The notes under the pieces: generated by a model
The model's input: only the letters and a program-made list of their open reading frames with translations
What the model was told of the DNA's origin: nothing
The model's database searches: none
Program-made: the position numbers and the translations under genes
Origin: Bugulina stolonifera
Taxonomy: Eukaryota > Bryozoa > Gymnolaemata > Cheilostomatida > Bugulidae
Assembly (NCBI GenBank): GCA_935421135.1
Contig: OW285192.1
Coordinates: 12,665,501-12,729,500 of the forward strand
Direction of reading: 5' to 3'
DNA length: 64,000 nucleotides
In this document: positions 11,129 to 23,177 of the stretch, in pieces
Layout: every line of letters begins with the position of its first letter
Position numbering within the stretch: the stretch's first letter is position 1

Positions 11129-14100
11129 ACCATGCTGCTAGCCATAGCCATGTAACTAGACATTTCATCGTCTTCCTCTTCTCCTATTCCAGCTACGACA
11201 CTTGACGACGCTGGCTCGTATGTATTTCCCTTACTCTGACTAGATTGGAGTAAACTGTCTACCATGAAAGCATTGGATGGTCGAGATTGCTCCGGTGCAC
11301 TGGGTGGAGGTTGATGCATGACAGGTGGTTGAGAGTGCAAGGCAGGTGCCTGCATGTTCACTGGTAGAGAATGTGATGGAGGAGGGTATGGCACCCCATA
11401 TGCAGTATTATTGGCTCCAGTGGGTGGATACTGTAGGTAGGGGTTGGGGCGCCAAGACATCCCACTGTGTGGATGATATTGTGGTCTTTGCTGGAAGTAA
11501 CCAGGCGGAGGTTGTCCATTGACAGGTCTGTTAGGTGATGAGCTATTGGAAGGATATCTATGGTACTGATATTGAGTGACAGGACTGTGACCAGGCTGCT
11601 GACTAGGAAATGCAGGTGGTTGTTGGCTATACCTCGGATACACAGGGCGCGGCTGGGGTACCTGCGGACTACCTTGCCCAGTTTGGGAGAAGTAAGGAGT
11701 ATTGTTACTATTGTTACTGTTGACCGGTGTGGTCATTCTAATTGAGGTAATGTGATTGATGGGGGCAGGTGCTATATAGCTGCCACTAACATGAGTCGAC
11801 GTGACAGCAATACTGGTTGTTGGAACAGGTGCTGCCGATAGACGTGGAGCCTTGGACCCTTTGGACGGAATGCCTTGTGATGAGGCTGGCTTAGTAATGT
11901 CGGTAGATGTCTGTTTTATCTACAAGAAATACAACCAGTTAATTTTCTACCCAAGCTCATTGTACAATTCTACAGACAAGAGGCAGGAAATTTAAATAGT
12001 GAGTATCGATAACATATTAATAAACGGTAACACGATAAAGTATTATCTCAAAGAGCACCATATTGTCATAACCATAGAATCATGGAGACACAGGTGGTAA
12101 TGCATTGATCACGATATAATGCACCGGATTACTATAATTTAACAACGTAATTGTACTAGTTACAATAGATTAATTACTACATAATACTATAGCGTACCGT
12201 GTGCAGGGGTTGCCGCTTCACTTCCTCCTTCTCATCTGTTTCTGACGACTGATTTATCATCGGTGAGAGTTTACTACTTTGCTTCACCACCTCTGGATCG
12301 TTAGAGCTTACTGTCGATACGTTTGCTGCACTTGTAGTATTGGTAGTACAGAGTGCTTGGGATACCTCACTGCTAGTAACTGTACTAGTGAGTGCAGCTG
12401 TACTCGGGAGTGTAGTTGATGAGGTTATACTATTAGTTGTAGATGATTTAATACCAGTGCTATCACCCGTACTGGTTGGGTTAGTGCCTGGTGGGACTGT
12501 ATCCTTATTGTTAGTAACAGTATCAGTAGGCTGTGTTTCCATTGAGTTTTCCATGACATGGTTAGGGTTCAGTTTATTATCTGTATGGTCTTTCCCTATT
12601 TTCTCATTATCTCCCCCTACATCCTCCTCACTAGAAGATTCTAGTCTATTATTCACCCTGTGTACACCTTCCTCTGTAGACTTATCACCATCCGACTAAA
12701 GCACACACATTATACTCGGTATAAAGACTACCTGTACACCTGTACATACACACACCAGACAGCATGGTTTGTGTGCATTACATAGCCGTCCACCGAGCTC
12801 ATAAATGTACCAACAGAAAAAAATTGAGATGACATCGAGCAGCAGGTTACATAGGACACTATCTACTCACACGATGAACGTGTGCAAGTATATGACTTGC
12901 AATAGAAATATACAACATGGCTAATGTATAATTTGGCCTATTTAAAAATGTCCTGCCTGACTTCCCAACCCCACCCAGACCAGAGGATCATATCATCAAG
13001 GTATATAACGCACATGCATGCATTTGATTATATCTGCATACAATTTATATAGTTTGCGTGTTTATGATCGTATCAGTGTGACCCAAACTATGGGCCCATT
13101 AATAGCAGATATATACATGTTTGATAATACTGGGGCCTAAATACAAGCACATGTCATTAGTACGGGGTATCATTCTATATATTCACTGGATAAAATAGAA
13201 TATTGTTAGGGAACTAAGGCTAATGTTAGGTTATGTTCTCCGTATACTCACCTCTTGTACGTTATTCTCTTCTGGCTCTGTCTCTTGTTTCTCTTCTCCA
13301 CCACTGGCGGGCACATACTCCTCGGCACTGCTACACTCTTCCTGTTCTGTAGATGCATCTGAATTATAGTCTTCTTTCACTCTCTTTTTCTTTTTCTTCT
13401 TCTTTGGAGAGCTCTTGGATTTGGATGCCTCAGAATTGGAGTATGCTACAGCGTACAAGTATTATCACACTATACATATACACTTGCAGCACATACCTTC
13501 GTATGACTATGATAATTCATCTAGTTAGTCTGCTATATATGATAGTGCACTGCCAACACTAAAGAGGAGAGTGCTGGCCATAGCAAAGTAGAGTAGTGTG
13601 GGGATAGCACCCTATACACTCTGCCATGTTGATAATAAGTGCGGGTCCTTACACTACCCCTAACTGGGAAGTATAGCTGGGAATACTAGTAGGAATATTA
13701 TACATGGTAGAACTGCATTTTCTGGTACTCAGGATCATGTTGGACAATCTTACTATCACAGACATAAATATATATCCAGGGTAGAATCTATATAGATATA
13801 CACGTGGACCTAAATGTAGTGCATATGCAAATATACACTAAGTCACATAGACTAGTAAAACATTATGTCTTTTGTAAATTTACTTTTAATAGTGTTCCAT
13901 TTGTTGACTACTCTAGTTGCAGCCTTATGTTCCTCCTCACTGCTAGAAGAACACGGGGTGGTAGCCAAAGACTCCTCAGAACTAGTGAACCCAAACTTGG
14001 CCCTCTTAGCTCTACAACATTAACCACAGTGCATGCTATATCACCAAAGATAGAGTACACAACTCCGCATGGCTTGACATTAGACAAAAACCCAGTGATA

Positions 14101-17100
14101 CCAATGATCTGAGAACAAACACATTGAATAGTAAATACTCAATCAAATTAACTAGTCATATAACTGTGACTCATCGTGTGAGTACATGTTTATACGTGAA
14201 AGGGTTGCTTCCAAATCAAAATGTTTAAATCTATCACCATCTATGCAAATGGTTGCGTGAGTTTCTGTGTACAGATTTGTTATCTCTAGAACTCACCTGA
14301 CTGCAGCTTGAGAGGCAGAAGCTGATTTCCTAGTAGTAGAACGTCGAGGTGGGGCCCTTCTTTGACGTCTCCTACCTCCATCAGATTCATCTTCATCATC
14401 ACAGACTAAGAGAGGAAACAGATGAAGCACTAAGAGATAATCAAGTAGTAATATAACATACACAATATTTGATGTCAACATTGCTCTACATCTACATGTA
14501 TATAATAATGATAGAGCCCTACATACACACGTATACTCATATATTACAATCTATCTATAACGACACAACAAGAACTGTCCAGTGTTTACATGTATATTAA
14601 ATATGATGTTGTTTCCTACCATGATATCATTCTACTAGTGCTAGACTACATACACGCATATACATCACACACCATAACCACATGCATATGTTATGTACAT
14701 GTGTATAGTTTGCCTATGAAAGCAATATATAATATTCTAATATAATCACTGATAAGGCACTCAAATAACTCTCAAGACAGTCACAACTTACTGAATCCTT
14801 TCACATCATCTAAAGACCGGCGACCACTTCGTCTCCGTGTTCCCTGCCTCCTCCTCCCACTTCCTGTTCGTTTCCGAGATCTGGAAGGAGTCCAAGCATC
14901 GTCTGAGATACTCTCCTCCGTATCTCCCGATTGGTTGTCCTCCTCGTCTTCTTCCTCATTGGATGCAGCTTCATCAGCATCGTAATCCTCGTCCGCCTCA
15001 CCACCACTCTCAGCGTCTATATCATTCAGTCTACCAACAGCACAGAACATATCAAGCACTTGTCATGAATATCCAAACAAAATAAACTCAGACCAATGAG
15101 AATGAATAAATAATATAAACATTGAAAAAAAATTACACACAGACATTACTAATTCTATGTAAAAGAGCATAGTGTTGATAGCCAATGTACCGTAAAAGAA
15201 AAAATACTGTACATTGACACTGCCGTTTAAAGTAACGATAATATTATTGTTATGGTGTGCTATAATATGAATCTTGGTATGGTGTGCTATAACATAAATA
15301 CTGAGGTGACAACATTATGTGTGACAACTAACTTAGTAGTTCTCTTCCGCCGAACACGATTTTCCTTTCCTTTTCCCTTTCCTCCCTCTTTTCTATCAGA
15401 TTCACCCTCCTCCTCTTCCTCCTCAGAACTGGTCACAGAGGCTCCTCCTAGAAGGTTGCTAATGTCCTTGCCTCTTGACCTGCCAGGTGGTGGAGCCGAC
15501 GCTACTAAGCTTGAGTTGGTGCCTGGAGTAAAAGAACATAAACTGTATTATTAATGTAAAACAAAATAGTAATGATTGGAAATGACATCATTTCCTTCCT
15601 GACTTTGTATACAGAGTAAGATGTTTATAAACATCTTTGGACAGGAGAGTTTTCCATTAACAGTCCTGTAAAAGCAGGTCATTCAGATAAATCTGAATGA
15701 CCTGCTTTTACAGGACTGTTAATGGAAAACTCTCCTGTCCACAGGATGCTATATAACAAATACAAGACTAGCAACAAACTTATATAGAAATATTCAACAA
15801 TAATTCATAATATTCTAGTATTATTCCTAGAAACACTCAAGGGCTGATAACATAGCCAACGCCAATTTATAAACTGAACCCAGTCTGTACATACCTGGCA
15901 GTAGCGTGGGATCCCCTTCCTTAGCTTGATTTCGTATGGCAGAGTTTATCAGTGCCTCGTACTCCTCAAACTTGTAGTTAACTTTGGTTCTCTGTCTACA
16001 GGAGCGTTTACTGGGTACATAGTGATCCTCCTCATAGCTATCATAGTCATATGCATCATACTTATAGCTATGTCTTTCAGGTGGAAGCTACAACATACAA
16101 TATCCCAATTTCATTATTGAGAGAGTGCTGTACATCCCGTAAAACTTCACATTATACAATAGGTTTGTTAGTTAACCACTGAACCATCACATCATCACAG
16201 AAAATACGAATTGCATTCCCAATGACTGGCGGATAGCAAATTCACAGAAAGAATTGACTAATTCTGTCAACTCAAACACACCAACCATAAATGTAAAACT
16301 CAATTTCTATGTTATTATAGAGTCGACCCGGATGGCCGGAGACAAAGTAATAGATATACAGATGTACACACCCTCTTCTGTTTAGGTGGTGCATCGTAGC
16401 TGGATATGATATTTGAGGAATGGATGCCGTTAGACAGGGCATATTTTTCTTGTCTTTCTTGTCTCTTTTTCTTTGCCTCTTCAGACTTGATGAGTTCATC
16501 CAGTTTCTCTAACTGAGTGGAGAGTTTTTCTATCAGTAGTGTCTGTAGGTACAACATGTCATAGTATGTTAGACACACAGGGGACAGGGGGAACGTACCA
16601 ATAGACACATGTACATATATTATGATGTCACTAAACAAATCAGAAGCTTCAATTGCATAACGAAATAAAAATATCGCAAATATTTCTCAAAACACATAAC
16701 TCTCCAGCCAATATGAGCTCATATCGCACACATGACATCAAGGAGCATACATTTCCAGTCTTAGTCTTAGTACAATATACACAATCATATGTGTAGGTCA
16801 AAGATGTAATATTGTATACATCATGTAGAGGTATTCAGACTTACATGCTCACAGGTGGGACAATGCCAATCTCCTTCTGGTATATAAAATAATGGAGGTT
16901 TAACACAGCCGGTATGCCAGCCAGAGTCACACTTATCACATAATAATAGGAGATGTGGTTGGTTATACTTCCCACAGGATGAACAGGGTGTGTCTTCGTT
17001 ATCAACCTGAGAGAGACAGTGATCATAACAATGAATATAATATAATGCTAGAGCACGAAGCGGTGGTAGAATTTGATAATAGTTGAAGTATCTGTGATAA

Positions 17101-20100
17101 ATTATATCTTATCATTATATAATAAATTATATCTAAGCAACAGAGTTTAGTGAATTTTAATCCCAAAAAAAATATTATTTAAAATTCCAGCAACATAGTT
17201 TTGCAGCATGTAATAGGTTTCATCTACATGTACATGCATAACATGTTTATTGCATCTAGCACAAAAGTCATTCATGTGCTTCCCTTGAAAATTTAAATTT
17301 ATCATTTTGTGACAAAAGTCCAACACAAAACTGGTTGGAGTTGTCTTGACAACAAATAAGTATAATCGGAATTATGGCTCAAAAGGGAAGACAACTAAAA
17401 AAAATCACAAATACATTGACAAAAGCAAAATTACAAGAAAAAAGACAGGTTAGTTCAAACCCCCGACACTTTCAGCTGTGAGAGTATATTAATCTGCCCT
17501 CTAATGTATGTACCGTGTATATATTCTGCCTGCTGGTCATGGTAACATCATGAAATTCTTACATTTCTACATATTATACTAGTGGCATGCTAGCCTTCCA
17601 AGTAGAATATAGAACACAACATGGAACTCACCTCACTACTCAGTTCTTCATGCGTGGTTATAACAACACCGCCGGTACGCTTAGCTTGTCTTCTGGCATT
17701 GCGCCCTTGTTTAGGAATGTATTCATCGTCATCGGATAAGGAACTATGGCTATTATCACCGTCCTAGAAGATGATGATGGTTTGTATTGGCTGGTGCACT
17801 TAGCAACTTCATAAACAAAACACTTTTTTCCAAATCCGGGACCATATCTTACTTTCTAATCTAAATTTAATAAACTAAAACTGAAATCCATGAACATAAG
17901 CCTACCGAGAGGTTGGTAAATACAGGCTTTCTCTGTCTGCCGCTTGTCCTCATTGGGGAGGCCTTGGGTGAGTCAGCATCATCAGCTAGCTTCAGTCTCT
18001 TCTTAGTCTTCTCTTTCTGCTTCTTAACCATCTCCTTGTATTTCTTCTTCTCGTGCTGTTTTTTGGCCTATTTGGAACACACATAAACAGGAGATTTTAC
18101 ACTGATGGTGTTGCAATCCCAACATAGAAGGGTAATGAAACATCTATGCAAATGTTTCTCCACAAAAGTACGGAGCCACAACTAATGACATAATATAATG
18201 TTTTGCCAACCATTGCTATCTCAGCACGTCTTTGTTCAACGGGTTACGTACAGCTACATTTAAGTATGTATCGACAACATATCAAACAGACCTATGAACA
18301 ACTCGACTATTTTGTAAGCAGTTGGAGAATAAAGCGCACATCACATGATAAACTGAACGCAATATTAAACGTTAAGTAAAACATGATTTACATTGTTACA
18401 GCAGTTAAAAGTGGGAGCCATACAGTAAAATCAGGCAGGCTACAATCAAAGTATGACTATTATAACAGGCTCCCCTACCTTCAGTAATGATTTCCGTGCT
18501 TTGTTTAGTAAGACGCACGTCTTCTTCAGCTGACTGAGGGGAATATTATCCTCACTATCACTAGAGTCACGCTTTTCTACGGATTCCATTTGCTGCGGAG
18601 TTGCTATTCCGATTGAGCTAGCCATACTAGTACCAGGCTCAGCTGGCTCCGTCACTGAGGTTTGCTCACTTGACACCTAAAGATAAACATACTATTTGAG
18701 TAGTTGAACAGCCTCAGAATATGTAAAGTAGATGTAACGGTATATAGAAATAGGTAGAAACTAAAAGCTAGGATTTCCATTTCTTATTAGCCATGGTGGG
18801 TTACTTCAGCTGACGAAGGTATAAAAAATCTAAGCCAAAAAATACAACTGCAAGGAAGAATTATGAGTTGGAGGCATACGGTAACAGGAGGATGGAATCT
18901 ACATTAGCCTATGTAACATGTGACCATCTAGAGTCTAGACGCTAATCAATTATCTAGTAGGCACCAATTAAGACTCGACTTTCCATAAAAATATATCATA
19001 ATACTTTGTGCCCTAAAGCTATTTCTCAGTTGACATGCTTAGCCAAGTATTTAGTGTGCTTACAACTCACCTGCTCTTTCTTCTCTACTGTCTGAGCAGA
19101 CTCTCCCTCCACTTGGGTGGCTGCTTCTTCAGGAGTAATCTCCACTTTCTCCTTAGTATCTCCACCGTCAGTCTGCATGTCTATTTGACTAGAAGTTTGC
19201 TCTTCTATTTTGGTTTCCTCTCCATTTGTTTCAGAGTCCATTTTATTAGGATCTGTCTCCATAGCTTCCTCGGTCTTCAGTGAAATATTCGCCTTATATT
19301 CAACTGCTGTCGCAGAGTCCACAGACTTGCTGTCTGAGGCCAATGGTACTTCCTGTTTAATAGTGTCACTCTCCACCTTAGTAACATCGCACTCTTTCAT
19401 TTCTTCCTTAGCCAAACCAGACTTAACTGGAGTAGCTGTGTGTGATCTATCAAATGCAAACTTTGTAGGAGTGGCTGTCCGCGATGGATTAATACCAGTT
19501 CCTGTAACAGAGGAGTATAAGATGAAGTGATGAATCCATTCCACAAATGTTTTAGCAATAAAAAAATTTAGAGGCAGCAGTGTCCTCTCTAGTTTTATAC
19601 AAAAAAAGCTATATACACTCTATTTAATCACAACACAATGGTATAAAGAGTAAATTAAATAGCATGAAATGTATCTTAAATCAGGTTGACAGCATAATGC
19701 CGTGTTCAAAGTTGGTAATATTTATAAGCACAGCCACCAAAACCACTCCATCTCGGTGAATAATTCTAGTACTACATACCTGTATGTGAGGAAAGCATGC
19801 TCACGGGTGTGCCGCTGCGGTCCTGCTCCAGAGCTGTTACACATGGTATCGGTTTATCCTCCTTCAGGCATTCTATTAGCATGGACAACTCATCACGGTC
19901 CCTGAAAATAGTAAATATATGCTGATACTCCCAATTTGCAGAACAGACAACTCCAATCCAATACCAGATAGAGAACAGATAACTCCAAATATAAGAGTTG
20001 AGGTACGACAACTCCTACTATTCATCAGCAGACGACGCAACAAGAGATTACAACTCCAGTAAAGGCAAAACAAAATTATAACCATAACCCAAGAAACTTT

Positions 20101-21418
20101 AGAATGTCTTAGCACTTACTTAGCGACTATCTGCCATGAAGACCCATCTGTATCATCCTGTTCTACTCTGAATATGTTAATACTCAGCTCCTCATCCTGT
20201 AAGTATACTCCGACATTTCTCATTCAGGTTTACCAAAAATAAACGCTGACAGTCAATTACTAACGTATTATGTCTTAAATACTAACGGCACATCTATAAA
20301 CACTTTAGCATACTCACTTGTACTAACCAGTAGCATAAGCCCCCTTTGTCACGACCATAGCATTGTCGTCTTAATTCCTCCTCAGGTATATCGGTTTTGA
20401 GTCGCTCCTGGAACTTCAGGTTGGCATCGAATTGTGCCTCCAAAAGATTCTACAAATATTGCAAACAGTGATTCCTACTATCCTGGTATTGGAAACAATA
20501 AGTCTGAATTTGTACATCTAATGGAGGGGATGATGCTTACGTAGACCTATCTTCTACTTAAAATGAACAAATATAGTGCTAAAATCAATTTTTGAAATGT
20601 ATCATTGGTCATAGTTTGCTTAGAAAGTCAGATAGGCAACAATCTCCTTACCCGTATTATAGCTAGCCGAGTTGACAATTTTAATTTGGCATAACCTTGT
20701 TCTTCTAATTCCCAGGCATGCCAATGGTTGTACGAGGTACAAAACTTCACCAATTCTCTTTCCCAGCGGTCTGCAGGAATATTCTTCTTAATCCGCCGCA
20801 GCAAATAAACATGCAAGTCTCTTATGAAGTCGGAAACATCTAAAATAATATAAATATAGCCTAATTATATCAATTAAAACTTAAAATATTAATTAAAAAC
20901 TAAAATAGGTCTTTATGCAAACACAATGGAAATTTATTAAAATATAAATTTTTGAATTCAACTTTTCTGCTTCATAAACAAGTGAACTTGGAGGAGGTAC
21001 ATTGCAGGTGCAGGATCAATCACATATACATTCAGATTCACATTGAACTGTCAACGAGATACTGACAGCCTATGTTCAAAAGCACCAGAAGCCATCTCCT
21101 TTTTTCACTGCTGTGTGAGCCCACAACACAATTACTCTAACTAGACACACAAACCTCACTTCAACTGACAATTGAACAATCCAAAATTTTTTAAAATCAA
21201 GCAAAAGTGCCAAAGGCAAATCACTCACAGTCACTACGACTATACAGCCTACCTTCCGATTCTTCTTCAAAACCTTCCCTTAGACTTCCGATGCTGAGCG
21301 GGAGAAGGCCTAAAATTTCGCCAAATTGTTCAATGAATAAACAGACAGACGCAAAATCTGGAAAATTACTACAAGAACTGGAAAGCTTTCTTTGTGGCAA
21401 AGTAGAAGCCTCCGCCAT
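11104..21418 (-). CDS. RSF1: RSF1 ortholog (remodeling and spacing factor 1), 19 exons, 1403 aa
   Basis: Exons (-): 21418-21253, 20839-20652, 20449-20318, 20196-20120, 19901-19780, 19501-19071, 18676-18479, 18067-17906, 17763-17632, 17006-16845, 16542-16372, 15991-15895, 15522-15333, 15030-14792, 14405-14297, 14011-13884, 13445-13252, 12695-12198, 11919-11104; 4212 bases, all phases fit. RSF1 is the histone-binding partner of the SNF2H/ISWI ATPase in the RSF nucleosome-spacing complex. The N-terminal DDT/WHIM-like region (1-228) has NFPDFASVCLFIEQFG, ADRWERELVKFC and YGRDKGGLCYW, as in vertebrate RSF1. The PHD finger (537-590) has C544, C547, C559, C562, H567, C570, C585, C588. It is followed by the RSF1-specific coiled segment (LIEKLSTQLEKLDELI), KVNYKFEEYEALINSAI, GKDISNLLG and LNDIDAESGGEADED. 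Acidic and Lys/Arg-rich exons follow. The C-terminus (967-1403) is Ser/Thr-rich, then Pro/Gln-rich, unlike human. Human RSF1 has 1441 aa. Confidence 0.93.
15638..15741. repeat. Perfect palindrome: 51-bp arms, 2-bp spacer
   Basis: Arms 15638-15688 and 15691-15741 are exact reverse complements around AA at 15689-15690. The outer end begins TGGACAGGAGAG and the centre is TTCAGATAAATCTGAA. It lies in the RSF1 intron between exons 12 and 13. The near-zero loop argues against a standard microRNA precursor. A fold-back element or inverted duplication is more likely; an assembly artefact is possible. Confidence 0.97.
16845..17006 (-). other. RSF1: Exon encoding the complete PHD finger of RSF1
   Basis: A single 162-base phase 0-0 exon encodes all eight zinc ligands (C4-H-C3) from DTPCSSCGKYN to WHCPTCEH. 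Skipping it would remove the whole PHD finger without a frameshift. Confidence 0.9.
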
Positions 21419-23177
21419 GGTTGGCTTTTAGACCAGTAGTTGAAGCGCAAACAATATCGGGAATCCCAATGGAAAACGAATAACCGCTCGTGTCTGACTA
21501 TTATCCTTCTAGGTTTAGAACTTGCCGTAACAGGTAAATAAAATTCTATTTACGAAAATGATTATCCAGTGGTGCAAAGAGAAGTTAAGCGCTACAATCG
21601 TCTCCTAGATAATTTTAGTAATTTCGCCTGCCTAACAAATAGTCTAGTGTTCATATTTAATCAGTTATCTTCTAACTCTATGGGCTTTACATTGTTTTTA
21701 TTTTATTATAATTCTTTTACATATATTTTTCAACCCATTTCCTATCTTTATTTATGGTATGTTAGCTGTATAATTGGTATACATTACATTCCAAAAAGAT
21801 TAAGATACAGTAGAGTATTAATTTTCTAATTTTATTTTGTTTTTTGGTAAGTGAATCTTATCTAATCTGAATGATTTTTATTTTGATTTGATATGATTAT
21901 TATCCTTATAATATTAATAATAAATGATGGTAGTAATTTTTTATTGTACAAATGATCATTATGATTATCATTACTACATATTATAAAATAATATAAAATG
22001 TTAATATTATTAGTTATAATATAATATTAATTAATTATAAATAATTTAATATTAATTATTATATTTAATATTATATTAATATTATTATAAATAATTATAT
22101 ATTTAATATTATAATTATAAATATTAAATATATTTTAATACATCATTTAATTCAATAAGAATAATTGATGTTTAGTTAATTGATATATTTTAATATATTC
22201 ATTATATTATTTAATAAATAATCATTATTTGTGATATTATGATTATGTAAATATCTCTAGCCTATTAATAAAAACAAAGTATAATGCTCATGTTCATATT
22301 GAATTTTATTTCCTTTTTATAAAACAACTTTGTTACTGGTATCATAATTGTATAACATATTAATATTAACATAAAAGCAATAAGAATAATCTATATTGAT
22401 GTAGGATAAGATAACTATAAAGAATCCTACTTTCATTATACAGTAGTTTAATAATTGATTAATAAAATATTTTACATGTATATTAGTCATAAAAATCTAA
22501 ATGAAAATATAATCTAAACAACTTTGTATCTAGCTCATAGTGATAGGCTATATCCTAAAAGCACTGTTTGTGAGCTTTAACTTTCGCAAATTTAGTGAGA
22601 GACAAATTCGCTAATAATTTCCATCAAATATCAAATTCTGCTATCAAATTTTGCTTCCAAAATGGTTTATATAACCACCGGTTTAAATAGACCATATTAG
22701 GCCTACATGTAGCCATTTAGCTAGGCCTACATGGTAAATAGTTGGACATTTTAAAACAGCAGCAAGTATTTGTTGTAGTATAAGTAGCGTGGAGTAAGAG
22801 CTTAATCAGAGGATTTTTCAACATTTTATCGAATAAATTAACCATTAATCGTGCTTATTCGAAATGCCAACTTTTATTTTCTAATGAACTATAAATTTCA
22901 TTAGAGAAGCGCAGATTAAAATTATACTAATGATTAAAGCAATTATAAACTACAAGCCTAAATTAAGGAGTAAATGTGCGCGGCCAGTTCATATCATAAA
23001 TTAGTTTTTTTAATTTTGCCTACTAAACTGTATTTTAACAAATCAAATAATATAAATGTAACCTATATTAACTAATAACTTATAATGTGGTTTCGGCTAC
23101 GGATTTACAATAAAATATTCTTTTTTATTTCAGTCTGAGGTTTCTTTGAGAAAATCTAAAAGGCTCACCGATCAACA
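21419..23177. other. Divergent RSF1/CWC15 spacer with an extremely AT-rich core
   Basis: Holds the promoters of both genes. About 21840-22260 is almost pure A/T (TAATATTAATTA-type). A TTTCAG acceptor at about 23132 suggests a CWC15 5' UTR intron ending there. The ORF at 21569-21829 is AT-driven and not credible. Confidence 0.6.

Noticed and set aside
15638..15741. MicroRNA precursor interpretation of the palindrome
   Set aside because: The 2-base loop and fully paired 51-bp stem do not fit a normal pre-miRNA; kept as an inverted repeat.
21569..21829. 86-codon ORF near the AT-rich spacer
   Set aside because: Composition (F, Y, I, L) is what A/T-rich non-coding DNA gives; no homology seen.
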